Part shown: one piece after another, positions 10,876 through 22,110 of the stretch
How the letters are laid out: every line of letters starts with the position of its first letter
How positions within the stretch are numbered: the stretch's first letter is position 1
Assembly: GCA_944474755.1 (NCBI GenBank)
Contig: OX104123.1
Coordinates: 63,233,898 to 63,297,897 of the forward strand
From: Limnoperna fortunei
Taxonomy: Eukaryota; Mollusca; Bivalvia; Mytilida; Modiolidae
Reading direction: 5' to 3'
DNA length: 64,000 bases
The notes under the pieces: model-generated
What the model was told of the DNA's origin: nothing
Seen by the model: the letters and a program-made list of their open reading frames with translations, nothing else
The model's database searches: none
Translations under genes and position numbers: made by a program

Positions 10876-10986
10876 ATTTCTGTATTGGCTTTGTTATTGA
10901 TCCAATGCTTGCTGTATTGACCTATTTATTGATCTAATGCTTGCTGTATTGGCCTTCGTTATTGATCCAAGGCTTGCTGTATTGGC
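10876..10986 (+). repeat. About 35-bp tandem repeat in gene 2 intron 1
   Basis: Three imperfect copies built on TTATTGATCCAATGCTTGCT followed by GTATTGGCC. Intronic. The rest of this intron (to 11633) shows no gene or recognised element. Confidence 0.75.
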
Positions 10987-11633
10987 CAGATGTAAATAGT
11001 AATGTAATGTTCCTAAACCATATCAAGCTAACATAAATTGAACTCGGATATGCTCAGAAATTAGCTTTATATTTTGCACACCGAAATGTCACGTGATCAA
11101 GAGACAAATCATGAAACCACGTAGTACAGTGTTCTGTTCTGTTATAGTTACAAGCATTTATTGTTGATTGCACTGAGGAAAATTATTTTTAAATATTGCA
11201 ACTGTTGTAAAGTGTTACGATTATTCAGCTAAACAGAACTCTTGTGTGGTTGTAGCCTATACTTTACGTTAAACTGTTCCAATTAAGACAATGAAAGGGC
11301 GTTTTTTACAGTTTGATAAAATATGTTAAAGGTCTGGGTAATTATAAAAAGAAGAGAACGAAACAACAACACGAACAACTTCGAACAAGGAAACTAGGAG
11401 GGTTTTTTTATACAGAAAACAAAAAAAACCCTTTTTAATTTATCATGTTTTTTCTTCGTGTTTAGTATCACATTTTCAGAAACACAATTTATTCACCCTG
11501 ATTACCCGGTTATATTTAACTCGTGTGTTTCTTTAGTTTTGTTAGTCCTTCCTTTTGCAATTCATTGTTTAATCGATAGGTCAGCATGTTATTTGTCTTA
11601 CTTTCATGCAGTTAGTTTTTACTTTTACAACAG

Positions 11634-11780
11634 TCTCTGTACCTCCTTGTGAACAACAACCGCCGATTTGTGGTAATGCTACACAAGGACAATGCATGAC
11701 AATATTTACACCACCGGGATTTGAGTGTCATTGCCTGCCTACATTTACTGGCTCATTTTGCATGACTCCTATTGGCTGAA
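11634..11780 (+). CDS. Gene 2 exon 2: EGF-like module ending in a stop codon
   Basis: Acceptor TTTTACAACAG, phase 1. It encodes a diverged EGF-like domain with longer loops: C-x6-C-x7-C-x10-C-x-C-x8-C, starting PPCEQQPPIC and ending GSFC. After five more residues (MTPIG) comes TGA at 11777-11779, then one base and a strong donor GTAAGT. GNATQ is an N-glycosylation sequon. With exon 1 the reading frame is 321 nt including the stop, a 106-residue precursor. The exon length (147 nt) still keeps the symmetrical phase 1-1 format, as if a former internal exon became terminal by a stop mutation. Confidence 0.75.
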
Positions 11781-12513
11781 GTAAGTATTTTATGCAAAGA
11801 TTGCTGTTCAAATGTCAAAAAGGACTTATACGATTTGTTGCATTAATTATATGCAAAAGACATTCTGTTCTTATAAATACGCGATGTCCGTCTCCCAAAT
11901 AAGTACATTTAGGTTTTCAGTGACTGAAGAAAACAACGAAAATAATTGTTATTGAACCCATTTCAGGAAGGGCGACATTTGTTTCTATAGCAGATTATTA
12001 TTTGTCATAACATTTGAATGGTCAGTTGCATCATGTCCACTATGCAATTTAAACAATATTCAGGACGAGAACAAGATAAAACAAATACAAAAACGATTAC
12101 GGGAAAAATGGACTTATTGGAAACAATGTTTGATTGCGACTACAAGTATGGAGAGTTGGGGAAGGACGAAACCTTTTGTAAGAATCATTAAAAAGACAAA
12201 ATTACCACTTTATTATAACAAATCCACCAAAATATAGGATCTATTAAAACCATTTGGGAAAAATATATTATGAAAATTTTGGAAGCGTGATTGAAGAGCA
12301 CGAAGTGAGAGCATTTGTGATAGGTCGTAGGAACAACTAAACAAGGCGATTATTGGTTCTAAAATCTTGAACCCTGCACGGTTCATTAAAAATTGAAACC
12401 AGAATTGATAGTGGTGTTTTTTTTCAAATTTTTGAAAAAAATTTGAATGAGTGGGATATGCTACTATAATTTCTGTATCTTCAGCTGTCTTGATTGTTTT
12501 ATTTTTTTTGTAG

Positions 12514-12600
12514 ATTGCATGTGACAGAATCTCGGAGAATTGGACTAATATTTAACACAAGACAGAAAACCTGATTCAATAAATATCTAGTTGCATTTTA
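12514..12600 (+). other. Gene 2 exon 3: 3' UTR and polyadenylation site
   Basis: A polypyrimidine tract (TTTTATTTTTTTTG) and TAG acceptor at 12511-12513 precede a short segment with AATAAA at 12578-12583; cleavage would be expected near 12595-12605. It would be joined to the donor at 11781, placing the stop codon only one base upstream of the last junction, so nonsense-mediated decay is not expected. No coding role. The terminal exon is inferred from signals alone. Confidence 0.55.
12578..12583 (+). terminator. Polyadenylation signal AATAAA of gene 2
   Basis: Canonical hexamer within the inferred 3' UTR exon, followed by TTGCATTTTATTTTCC, a T-rich downstream region of the expected kind. Confidence 0.5.
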
Positions 12601-13747
12601 TTTTCCTAATCTTTATTATTATGTGTCGATAACAAAAGTTTGGGGACATACAACTGTTTTGTCGTTCGTTTTTCACACTATAACTTAATGAAACTTGATA
12701 AACAATGACAACTTTATGGGATCGTTTTATTTGCAAAAATGGGTAGGGCTGTGCCAAATATTTGACGTGTTAGCAATCTTGGAAAACAGGGTGGGAGGTG
12801 GTGATTACCAATATGTGCCTTCATAGTCCCCGATAAACATTTCTTGTTATCTTTAAAAGTGATTGTCTTAAATATCTACAGAGGTAAACAAATGTCATTT
12901 ATGAAATGTTTCTATATAGGCGTTTAAAAAAATATTGACATATGTACGTTCTTGGTGTGATTGGCTATTTGATTTAAAGGTTTTTAACATGATTTAAAAA
13001 ACATTATCCAGCTATTTTAGAACAAGTAGAATGCTCCATGCTATGCCGACTCTAGAACTTTAAAAAATCTAGATGTCTGAAAATAAATCAAACAATATGC
13101 CATTGCAAAGCTAGTGATCATTGCTAAGAAAAAAATGTGACGAAAAATAGTCGACCGAGGACAAAACACACACACGCACGAAAATACACACACACACATC
13201 TAAACATATTTTCCTTATTAAGGAACTGAGCATTACTTCTCTTTAGGGGCTACAAAGTGCCCACTTTTCCCCCCAACATCTTTAATGCCAAAGAACGCGG
13301 AACTCTTAACCCTTTATCATGTTTATGATCCGAATCCAGACTGTCAGAATAATACGTACAAATCAAGTGAGAATCTGTCACAAGACAGCCGGGATAGTCT
13401 GGGTGCTTGTGTGGGGTGGTAAATTTTGGGCAGGTATTAATTGACAACTTTTGTACTATAAAAAATAAAAAAAAACAATATTTTTGATTTTAACAAATGA
13501 ATGCGCCAAAAGAGATTTACGTATAGAGATACACTAGATAAAAATAAATAAATTTTGCGAGAATACTGACTTTTGATTGGCTGGAAAATATTTTGTCTAA
13601 GAGGATGGAAAACAAATTTTATCGTCATGGAAACACGCGCCATTTGACGTCATATATTACTCCACCGGAAAATAACAGTTTTTATATTGATCTCTTTTTC
13701 AAAAATGTCCAGTTACGAAAATACAATTGTTGAGTTTATTCTATTGT
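12601..13747. other. Intergenic sequence with a CA microsatellite
   Basis: AT-rich sequence between gene 2 and the minus-strand LINE. A short impure CA repeat lies at about 13167-13198. No gene is visible. Confidence 0.5.
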
Positions 13748-13868
13748 TTCTTCTTCTTCTTCTGCCATATATGGAGATTATTCCCATGGAGCGTTATACT
13801 ACAGCGTGAGCAATCAGGATAAAAACCCAAAGGGGCGATATTTACAGTTAAAACAGGCTGGTATGGGA

Positions 13869-16800
13869 TTACATGTTCAGGAGCTGGGCAGGTGGTACTT
13901 TGCCCATGAGCTCCCTGAACTCTTCGATGGAACCTGCTGATGTGGTTGAAGATGGCAGCTTATTCCATTCCCTGATAGTTCTGGGGAAGAAAGAGTGATG
14001 GTAGACCTCTTTCTTCGTAGTTGGTTGCCTGATGTTGTTCTGATTTCTTGTTCTAGCATCAGATGGCAGGAGGTAGACATCAGCTGGGATCGCTACCAGG
14101 CCATGCTGGATCTTGTAGAGCAAAAGGAGGCGGATCTTTACTCTCCTTGCCTGAAGTGTTTCCCAGTTGAGTGCTGTCATCATCTTGGTAATGCTACCGG
14201 GTTGTCTGTCTGTGTAGTTCTTTGTCGTGAATCTGGCTGCTCGACGCTGGATCTTCTCTAGCTGGTTGATGTGCCCAGTGGTGTGGGGATCCCAGATAGA
14301 TGCGGCATATTCCAGGGTTGGTCGTACTATTCCCTCGAAAGCTCTAGCCCGTGCTGACGTTTTGCAACCTCTCAAATTTCGTCGGAGGAAACCAAGGGTT
14401 CTGTTTGCTCGTGCAGCTATGTTGTTGATATGGTCATTCCACTTCAGGTTGTTACTGATGGTCACCCCCAGGTACTTACTGCTATCCACTATCTCAAGTT
14501 GATGGTCATGTAGGGTATAGCTGGCGTTGATGGTGTTACGCTTGGAGGTGATCTGGATGACGACGCATTTCTCGGGATGGAATGCCATTTGCCATTTTCT
14601 TTCCCACTCTTCTAGTGCCTTTAGATCTTTCTACAGTTCTTCAGAGTCGCTGCTACTGTAAATTGGTCTAAAGAGTAGGCAGTCATCTGCAAAGAGGCGA
14701 GCTTCTGAGTTGGTAACTTCGGGTAAGTCATTGATAAAGGTAAGGAAGAGGAGGGGTCCTAGAACGGTTCCTTGAGGCACCCCTGACAAAACTTCTGCTG
14801 TTGATGAAGTGTGGCCATCAAGGAGGACTTGCTGGAGTCTGTTTGAAAGGAAGTCTCTCGTCCATTGGAGTGTGCGGCCTCTTACTCCATAGTAGTGAGT
14901 TTATGCAGGAGTCTCTGGTGTGCTACAGTATCGAAAGCTTTGGAGAAGTCAAGTAGGATAACATCGACTTGACCTCCTGCATCCAGTGTGCGGGCAATGC
15001 TATCGATGGTAACTGCAAGCTGGGTCTCACAAGAACGTTTGGACCGGAATCCATGCTGCTTCTCGCTCAGTATGTCGTGTCTGTCATAGTGATCCATAAC
15101 CTGACTGTGGACTATGTGCTCCAGTAGTTTACATGATATGGCTGTAAGTGAGACTGGTCGATAATTGGAGGCCTGGTGTCTATCACCTTTCTTAAAGATT
15201 GGTACAATGGAGGCATGTCGCCAGTCATCTGGAATGGAGCCAGTGTCCATGGATAGCTGGAATATCTTGGTAAGTACTGGTGCAATATTGCTGGCATAGT
15301 CGTGTAATAATCTGGCAGGGATACCATCTGGTCCTGTTGCTTTGTGACTGTTGATATTCTGTAGTAGTTTCAGGACACCTGGTTCAGCTATGTGTATATC
15401 GGGTATATTGAGTATTTCAGCTTTGGTTTCCGTGTCGCTATGTAGGTATCCGTCATTTTTCTTTAATGGAGCTACACCTTGGGAGTCTTGTTTCTTGCTT
15501 TTCAAGTAGGACCAGAACTGTTTGCTGTCTTTGTTGATATCTCCAAATACAGTGTTGTCTATATAATCGTCGTGGGCCTTCCTTGCTTTTCGCTGAACTG
15601 TGGCCTTGATGGTTCTATATCTGGCTTGGTCTTTCGGCTTTTTGGTCTGTCTAGCTCGTTTAAAAGCCCTTTGTCGTCTTCTAATAAGGCGCTTTATCTC
15701 GGTGTTCATCCAAGGGTTGGTCTGTCTCTTCCTTGCCATCTTAGACGGTATCATGTCATTGATGATGGTGGTGACTGTACTCTTAAAATCTTGCCAGATT
15801 TCAGTGACTGATGTATAATGTTGGCTCATGATTTTATCTGTCATCTGTTGAATGTTGCTGGCAATCGACTGCTTATCAGCTCTATTCCAGAGTAATATCT
15901 TTCTGGGTGTTGATTTCTGATGGTCTGCGGTAAGTGCAAGGTCAATCAACACAGTCTCATGATCACTTCTGCCTAAGGCTGGTAAGGCTTTACACTTGTC
16001 GATGATAGCTGGGTGGGACGTGAACAGTAAATCCAAGGTGTTTTGCCCTCTAGTTGGGAATAGTATCATCTGCTCTAGTGCCAGATCGTTCTGCATGTTG
16101 ATGTATTCCTCATTTATCTGTTTTGGTATCTGGTGGCCTGTTATAGTAGATGTTCCCCATACTATGTCTGGTAGATTAAAGTCACCGCCAATGATAAAAT
16201 ATGCTGAGTTGTACTTTGATCTAACTGCTGTTATATCTCTTATTAATTCTTCAGTATACTGTTTGTCTGTTCTGTTTGGTGGTCTATAAGCAGCGGAGAT
16301 AACAAGTGTTCGGCCATGGTGTAGATTAACTTTGACGCTGATAAATTCTGTGTTTGTACCAACATAGACTTTGGAGCCTACTAGTGTTCTACTTATGGCT
16401 ATTAGTACACCTCCATGTGGATCGTTTGGACGATCTCGTCGAAAAACCTCGAAATCGGCTAGTATAAATTCAGATGAGTTCATATCTGCGGTTAGCCAAG
16501 TCTCTGTGCCTATAAGGATATCTGGCCGGGAAGATTCTATGGCCATTTGGAGGTCTGCAGACTTGTTGCGGATACTTTGGAAATTTACTTCAAGGATTCT
16601 AAGTTTGTCTCTGGGTTTCTTATGGTATTCTGTTTGCTTTGCTTTTTTGGGGGATGATGTTGCAGTTGGCTCCCCTAGTTCGCTTATGGAAGAGTCATTC
16701 GTAAGTTCTTCAATCTCTGATGTTAGGCTTGAGAAAGAATTTGAAACAGTCATGGTGGATTCATGAAGTACAGTTGTATGATTAGGTGTATCACATTTGT

Positions 16801-17032
16801 TACATACCCAGGAAACTGATGTGTTTGATAAGGTCTCGTACATTGATGTTGAAATTCCCATACAAGCTATGTGAAACCACTGGTCGCATTGATCGCATGC
16901 AACGGATTTCTGATTCCAACGACAAGCTTTACTGCATGAGCCACAGGGGTACTTAGTGTGTGTTGGGCCTGGATTCGTCTCAACACCTGCTACAGCTAAG
17001 AGTAATAGGTTACATTTATGATGAGGGCCATT
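13869..17032 (-). pseudogene. LINE ORF2: 2A-like, PHD, APE endonuclease and reverse transcriptase
   Basis: Domains in order along the minus strand. First, a leucine run and GVETNPGP. Second, a C4HC3 PHD finger (CGSC, ACDQCDQWFHIAC, WVCNKC) at about 16800-16950. Third, the APE endonuclease (LEVNFQSIRNK, catalytic E in TETWL, GGDFNLPD, GRSDHE). Fourth, RT with YRPVSLT, GFRSKRSCETQL and LLDFSKAFDTVAH, the catalytic FADD near 14685-14697, and then the thumb region (KYLGVTISNNLKW, WDPHT) to a TAA after LLNM. The long frame 14882-17032 is interrupted by a one-base deletion at LHKL-HYYGVRG, then by TAG in SEEL-KDL. Restoration would need only these two changes, so the copy is young or recently active relative to the other elements here. 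Confidence 0.88.
16964..16990 (-). other. 2A-like ribosome-skipping motif in LINE
   Basis: In-frame AGVETNPGP preceded by CNLLLLAV, matching the 2A consensus D-x-E-x-NPGP with G in place of D. APE-type LINEs of several invertebrates are known to carry 2A-like peptides at the N terminus. The D-to-G change would be expected to weaken skipping. Position immediately before the PHD finger fits the published arrangement. Confidence 0.75.
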
Positions 17033-17420
17033 TTAATATAAATGTTTATTGGCTGATAATTCTCTTGACCAAATGAATATCACTGATGTTGGTTGTATTT
17101 GGTTTAACGGTGTGCATGATACATAACCTTCTGATTGTAGGATGAAATGGTCATTTACCTCTACCCTTTTAAATGCATTGCTGTTGGTCATCACAATATA
17201 CAGCTGAGTAACTACTATAAGTAGTTTATTAATTATTTATAAATTATTAACGTGAAAAGTTGTGTGTACATCCAAGGGATATAACTAGATCAGGTAATGT
17301 GTTAAAATATTTATAAACAATGGTAAATTAATAATCCCGCGGCTAATCGTTGCAGGGACATAAAATCCATAATTTACTCCAAAATACATTTTGCATAATA
17401 AAACAACTCCAATCATCCTT

Positions 17421-17668
17421 GGGTCCTCAGTGTGGCCGAGTGGTTAAGATGGTTAGTATATTATTGATCACATGATGTTGTGGGTTCAAGTCTAACTGCT
17501 GGTAGGGTGCACTTAACTGCAATTATTATCTTATATGACATTGATTGCTAGTTTTCCTACCAAATGTCTGGTTTTTCTTCAGGTACTACAGCTTCCTCCC
17601 CGATTTTAACTGGATGCCATGATATAGCTGAAAAATTGCTGAGTGGCTATAAACATTAAAAAAAACAA
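17421..17668 (+). mobile_element. tRNA-derived SINE, full-length copy
   Basis: Starts GGGTCCTCAGTG, with box A-like GTGGCCGAGTGGTTAAG and box B-like GGGTTCAAGTC spaced as in a tRNA. Then GGTAGGGTGCACT, a body with TTGATTGCTAGTTTTCC, and a tail CTGGATGCCATGATATAGC with TGAAAAATTGCTGAGTGGC, ending in an A-rich stretch. The same order of blocks is seen at 21625, 52628 (minus) and in the expanded locus 28701-41216. It is the best local reference for that family. Confidence 0.82.
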
Positions 17669-18319
17669 CCATTCTTGTAATTGTATACAATTGTACTAAA
17701 GATTATTTTATTTCATTAATGCCATAAAGTTAGAAGCAAGGAAAAAACTCCTGTCACTATTGGGGATGGTACTAACCCCGTTACACCTGTAAATTTTCTG
17801 GAACACTGAGTTTGAAGATTAGACTTTCAATGTAGGCAGTGCTCAACTGCTATTTTAGTTGACAAAGATTGAAAGTGTTCCTGCTAAAGGTCAGGTACTG
17901 CAGCATCGTCCTCCAAAAAATCTGTACGCCATGAGATAGTTCCTTCTTGAAAAACTTATTTTTCACCCATGGACTTACAATCCAATGAAAGACAAAAGTT
18001 TTGAAGTATAAAAATTACACTTTAGTTTGCATTTGTGAGCCATTTAGAACCGAAAAAATAAAAACAGTTTAAATTCAGCGGCTAAAATTAACACTGTACT
18101 GATGGACCACACTGATATATATCCCAGGGATCTGGCAATTTTGTGAAAGTTTTACGAAAAATTATCTTGAAAATTTCCTTGTAGATTAATGTTTTTAAGC
18201 ATAACATAGCAACAACAGCTGATTAATGATCAGTTATTGTCTGTGAGCATGGCTAAACTATCTCTGTGCATTGCACTTGGTTTGGAACAGTAAAAACTAG
18301 ACCAGTCTCAGAAATGGAA
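17669..18319. other. Intergenic, old SINE-tail remnants
   Basis: Near 17880-17970 a fragment resembles the SINE body and tail (CTGCTAAAGGTCAGG, GTACGCCATGAGATAG). Otherwise AT-rich and featureless. Confidence 0.4.
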
Positions 18320-18510
18320 TCAATCTCTGTGGGTCCAGCTGACCTTGAGGTCAAGGTGAAAGGTTATCAACCATGGTATGCGACACATCGCCTTGATATT
18401 ATCTACATGTACCCACATACCAAATATCAATATAGACAGACGGACGGACAGACTGATGACTATAGGGCATTGACCTTAATAAAAATAGAAACATCAAAAT
18501 AAAGCTTTGT
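18320..18510 (+). repeat. Dispersed repeat with TGACCT half-sites and GACAGACGGACGG block
   Basis: Contains TGACCTTGAGGTCAAGG, a near-palindromic array of AGGTCA-type half-sites, then a GCGACACATCGCC block and the simple run CAGACGGACGGACAGAC. I recognise this block order as a common dispersed repeat of molluscan genomes from memory; it has not been searched. The open frame through it is not a gene. Confidence 0.5.
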
Positions 18511-21458
18511 CACTAGCTTCTATTTCATTTCATGGATTTTTGTCTTTCAGTGCTCACTTTTATAGTTGCCTTGATTACAGTTGTGTAGTGTATTTTTTAG
18601 GTATTTTGGCAAAATTTTAGAATGGTATTGTTTAATTTGATAGCAATTTTATGAACTTGTTAAAAAATACTGCTTTATAATAATTTTGTTTTTAAATGTG
18701 CATCACACAATTTAGATTCTTTTTGAATAACTTTGGTGGCCCTTAAAAGGGCCAATTTGACACATTGTTCAATTGTCTTATCTTTGTTGCTGCCATCAAA
18801 CTGTGGCCAATTGATCAGTCCAAAAATCAGTTTCAGTATTTGTATTCCAAACTTTATATATGTGTAGGTTATTTAATATAATTGCAGGATTGATAATTCT
18901 GTGTCTTGCTTCTGAAAAAGATAAAGTTAAGATTTAACAAAAAAATCATAAAATTATTAATAAAATGTAAAAGCTGAACAAGAGCTATTTCTTAAAAGAA
19001 AACAATATTTCATTTTAATTATCAATCAATCAATCAGTTTATTGTATAAAAGCACATTAATCAGCAATGCAATGTAATCCATAAGAAATGTAAGACACGT
19101 GTAGAATTATATTAGAATACAATTAGAACAAAATAATGTGTGAAAATTATCAAGATACAGCTCAGTATTACCAGCCTCTTTACTTGTGTAAACAGGGACG
19201 GGTACTTAAGGTACAAATATTGGTTGTCTGCATGATATAAGCTAACGCTAAATGACAGGAACTACTTGCTAAATATAGTAGACTGGTTATTAGACTTATA
19301 ATTCAATTTTTCAATCTATAATTAAAACTAAATCTTACACTTGCTACCCCCTGTTTGGTCGTTAACTCAGCGACCAATAACAGAAAGGGGGAGCAGGTGA
19401 AAGATTACATTTGAAGTAGATTGTAACTTTTTTATTTTGGCTGTTTAAATTCAGTTAATAGTAAGATCGGGATAGAGACGTTTTCCCATTTCCCAGATAC
19501 GAGCAGCGAGAGCTTCAGAAAATTATTGTGCCTGCAGCAGAGGCTGAACAACGTCACATGTCTGCTTTCAGTTGGAAACATGTAGAACGAATAATCGTAC
19601 CCTCGCTTTTTTTTAATCCGACAAATCACAAATTTAAACTAACTTCGGATTATAACGACAGTAAAATTCGGCCTAGGAAACATGTACAAATTGTGCAATC
19701 ATAAAGTAAGAAATTAACACTTACCAGTCAATAAGATTGGGTTTTTTATCAAGGTTTCCATCCTCTAGAATACAGCATCTTGCGAGGGACAATATTTCCC
19801 AATATTCATGCAATAACCCTTTTAGTATATAGTAATAATTTTTTTGTTTTTATGAACCAGGATCAGCAGACGAATTTACACGACGACGATCACAAGTCAT
19901 GGCAGCAAATATCAGTTCACGTCAAGTATGGTCGGTCAGAAGCAGACGACAAATAATTCATGTTAACTATCGTTTGCACGTTTTTTGCATAACATCAAAA
20001 ATTAAAGTACTTTGAATAAAAAAAATGTTTTATAAATATAACATTTAAAAAAAACACATTTCGTCTGTATTTTCTTCTCGTGTCGAGTTTTATTTTACGA
20101 AGTTGCGATAACTTACGAGAACTCGAGTCAAAATAAAGGAAATAAAATATCCTCCAAACGGAAAAAAATACATTATTAAAGGAAAAAAATTTGAAGTTGT
20201 GTTAAATTATTTTCGTTAACGAAATTTAAATTCTTGATACCTAGAAGCAGTATTGTTGCACACTTTTCTCGTACAAGGGTGATTTTTGCGATGTTGCGTA
20301 GAAATTGGAGATTAACTTGAAAACTTCCGGTTGCAAGAATTTTATAGTCTCATAGTCATAGGATACTTCTACCATTAAGCGAGCTGTCGCTCGCTATCAT
20401 AACATGACTGACGTTCATCTTCAAAAACAATTTTCTTAGCTTTATTCTAACGCATCGGCAATCAAAAACTTCTTTGACCAGAAATAACATCTATAATTGC
20501 ATAAGTCCTGGAATTAATGCCACAAAGTAATTCAAATTTTATAATCAGAGTCGACGTTATATTTATTATTGCATTAACATTGAAAACAAATTTGTTCGTT
20601 TTTTATGTTGTTGATGTAACATATTTGGACCATTTGTCACAAACTTCATTTTATGTTTTCAAATCGCTTTAAAATTTTGAATTTAAACGCATTTTACGTA
20701 CTAGGGCGCATCTAACGGTCAGCAACACCCGGGACATGCAAAGACGTGTCACTGAATATTCAAATTCCAAGAAAAATTCTGATAAAATGTCATCAAAGAT
20801 ACCAAGGTAAATAGAATTTATTACGCCACACGCGCGTTTTGTCAAAACAAGACTCATCAGTGGCGCTCAAATCAAAATAATATTAAAATCCAAATGATAA
20901 TGATGTTGTACAGTTTCTATCACCTAGCTTGAAAATAGAAACGCTTAGAATTAATTAATTTTCGAAATTGTAGGGCAGTAAAATTAGACAATGACTATAT
21001 CCCAAAAAGATCATTTGTGAGCTTTCTGTTTGTCTTTTCACATTTCTAGAACCACCATCAGTACACATGTCTGAACATTAATGGCATACTGTACATATCA
21101 ATCAACAAATTCTTAAACGTGTTTTTCTTTCCCAATAAATCATGGTTCCAAATGTTATAAAATAGTTTTGTTTTCCATTCAGCATTGAACATGAATATAT
21201 TTTGTTCTCTGTCTTATGTAAAAAAAATTACAGGCATGATTGGTTTTTTTGCAAATTCGATATTTCTCGGTTTTTCTACTTTTTTTATCACACAGCAATG
21301 CAGTTTTCTTTTGTCAACATGTCTCGTTATATGTAAGGTAAAGCAATATTTTATTTATATTTATACAATCTGTAACGAACCACGATACGAACCACGGTGT
21401 ACTGGGAATGATTTTTAGAGCTCGAATCACAGAACGGCATAGCATTATAAATGTCATG
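18511..21458. other. Intergenic, no gene recognised
   Basis: About 3 kb of AT-rich DNA with short frames only. A short hairpin lies near 19340-19405 (TTGGTCG ... CGACCAA, flanked by CTACCCCCTG and its partner). A CGCCACACGCGCG-type block near 20822-20870 looks like another dispersed repeat. No exon with recognised domains is seen. Confidence 0.5.
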
Positions 21459-21545
21459 CGTGTCCACACATATCTACAATAGGTACATCTTCGGCCATTT
21501 CTGTCAACGGTCGGGAAAGCGACCATAGCTTGAAATAACCAAGGT
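21459..21545. mobile_element. Short hairpin element, deletion derivative of the 23.9-kb family
   Basis: The arms TCGGCCATTTCTGTCAACGG and its inverted partner (GAAATAACCAAGGTGATCCG) lie only a few bases apart. They match the two ends of the longer element at 23870-24345, suggesting a copy that lost nearly all of its interior. Confidence 0.6.
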
Positions 21546-21624
21546 GATCCGTTTGACATACATTCAAACTGTTTTGCGTGGTAAACGATACTAGCTCCTA
21601 TCTGCTTATCTCATTTCTTACTTC

Positions 21625-21835
21625 GGGGCCTCGGTGGATGGCGGAGAGGTTAATGTAAATCGTCTACAATTTATCACATGGTCTGTCAACACTGAGATTG
21701 CGGGTTCGAGTCTCAATATGTGGTCAGGATGCACTCAAATCCAATTAAGATGGTTTCCTCAACTTTTAAGTACCGGAAGCCATGACTAAGCTGAAAAAGT
21801 GCCGAAAGTGGCGTTAGGCGATTCAAATAAAACAT
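21625..21835 (+). mobile_element. tRNA-derived SINE copy
   Basis: Begins GGGGCCTCGGTGG, contains box B-like GCGGGTTCGAGTCTC, then GTCAGGATGCACTC and the tail CCGGAAGCCATGACTAAGC with GAAAAAGTGCCGAAAGTGGC. The first twelve bases after the leading G are identical to the start of the 46-bp satellite unit in gene 3 intron 1. Confidence 0.82.
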
Positions 21836-21934
21836 TTACAAATTGATTGATTGTAAGGTAACTCCACTCGTCTTGAAAATAGACAATAAATAAATAGAAA
21901 ATAATCAATAAAAAATAATGGTTAGGGATTAATC

Positions 21935-22110
21935 ACGTGTCTGTCAACACAGCATAGTGAGTTCAAGGCTAAGGGTGTGCTCATATCAAAACTTAATTGA
22001 CATTGATTGCCAGTTGGTCTGCCAAAGGTGCTCTGGCTTTCTCCTCAATAAAATCTGGACACCTTGATAAAGCTGAAAAATTGCTCATATAGTGTTAAAT
22101 TTAATTCAAT
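21935..22110 (+). mobile_element. SINE fragment lacking the head
   Basis: Starts within the box B region (GTCTGTCAACACAG, GAGTTCAAGGC), has the body block TTGATTGCCAGTTGGTC-TGCC and the tail AAAATCTGGACACC and AAGCTGAAAAATTGC. The tRNA-like 5' end is missing or unrecognisable. Confidence 0.7.

Larger units (their letters stand above)
13748..17032 (-). mobile_element. CR1/L2-like LINE, nearly full-length ORF2, defective
   Basis: A non-LTR retrotransposon on the minus strand. Its 3' end (13748-13763) is a short GAA-type microsatellite after ATATATGGCAG, in place of a poly-A tail, typical of CR1/L2 elements. Reading from 17032 downwards it carries a 2A-like peptide, a PHD-type zinc finger, an APE endonuclease and a reverse transcriptase. 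Inactivating changes: a one-base deletion near 14897 and a TAG at 14631-14633. The 5' end is not defined; I see no ORF1 upstream, so the copy may be 5'-truncated. Confidence 0.88.

Noticed and set aside
15479..16766. Plus-strand frames of 110, 131 and 97 codons
   Set aside because: Shadows of the minus-strand LINE ORF2.
17427..17500. Possible tRNA gene (box A and box B present)
   Set aside because: No complete cloverleaf or acceptor pairing; the segment continues into the SINE body and tail seen in other copies.
18266..18502. 78-codon frame
   Set aside because: Lies in a dispersed repeat with simple GACAGACGGACGG sequence; composition not gene-like.
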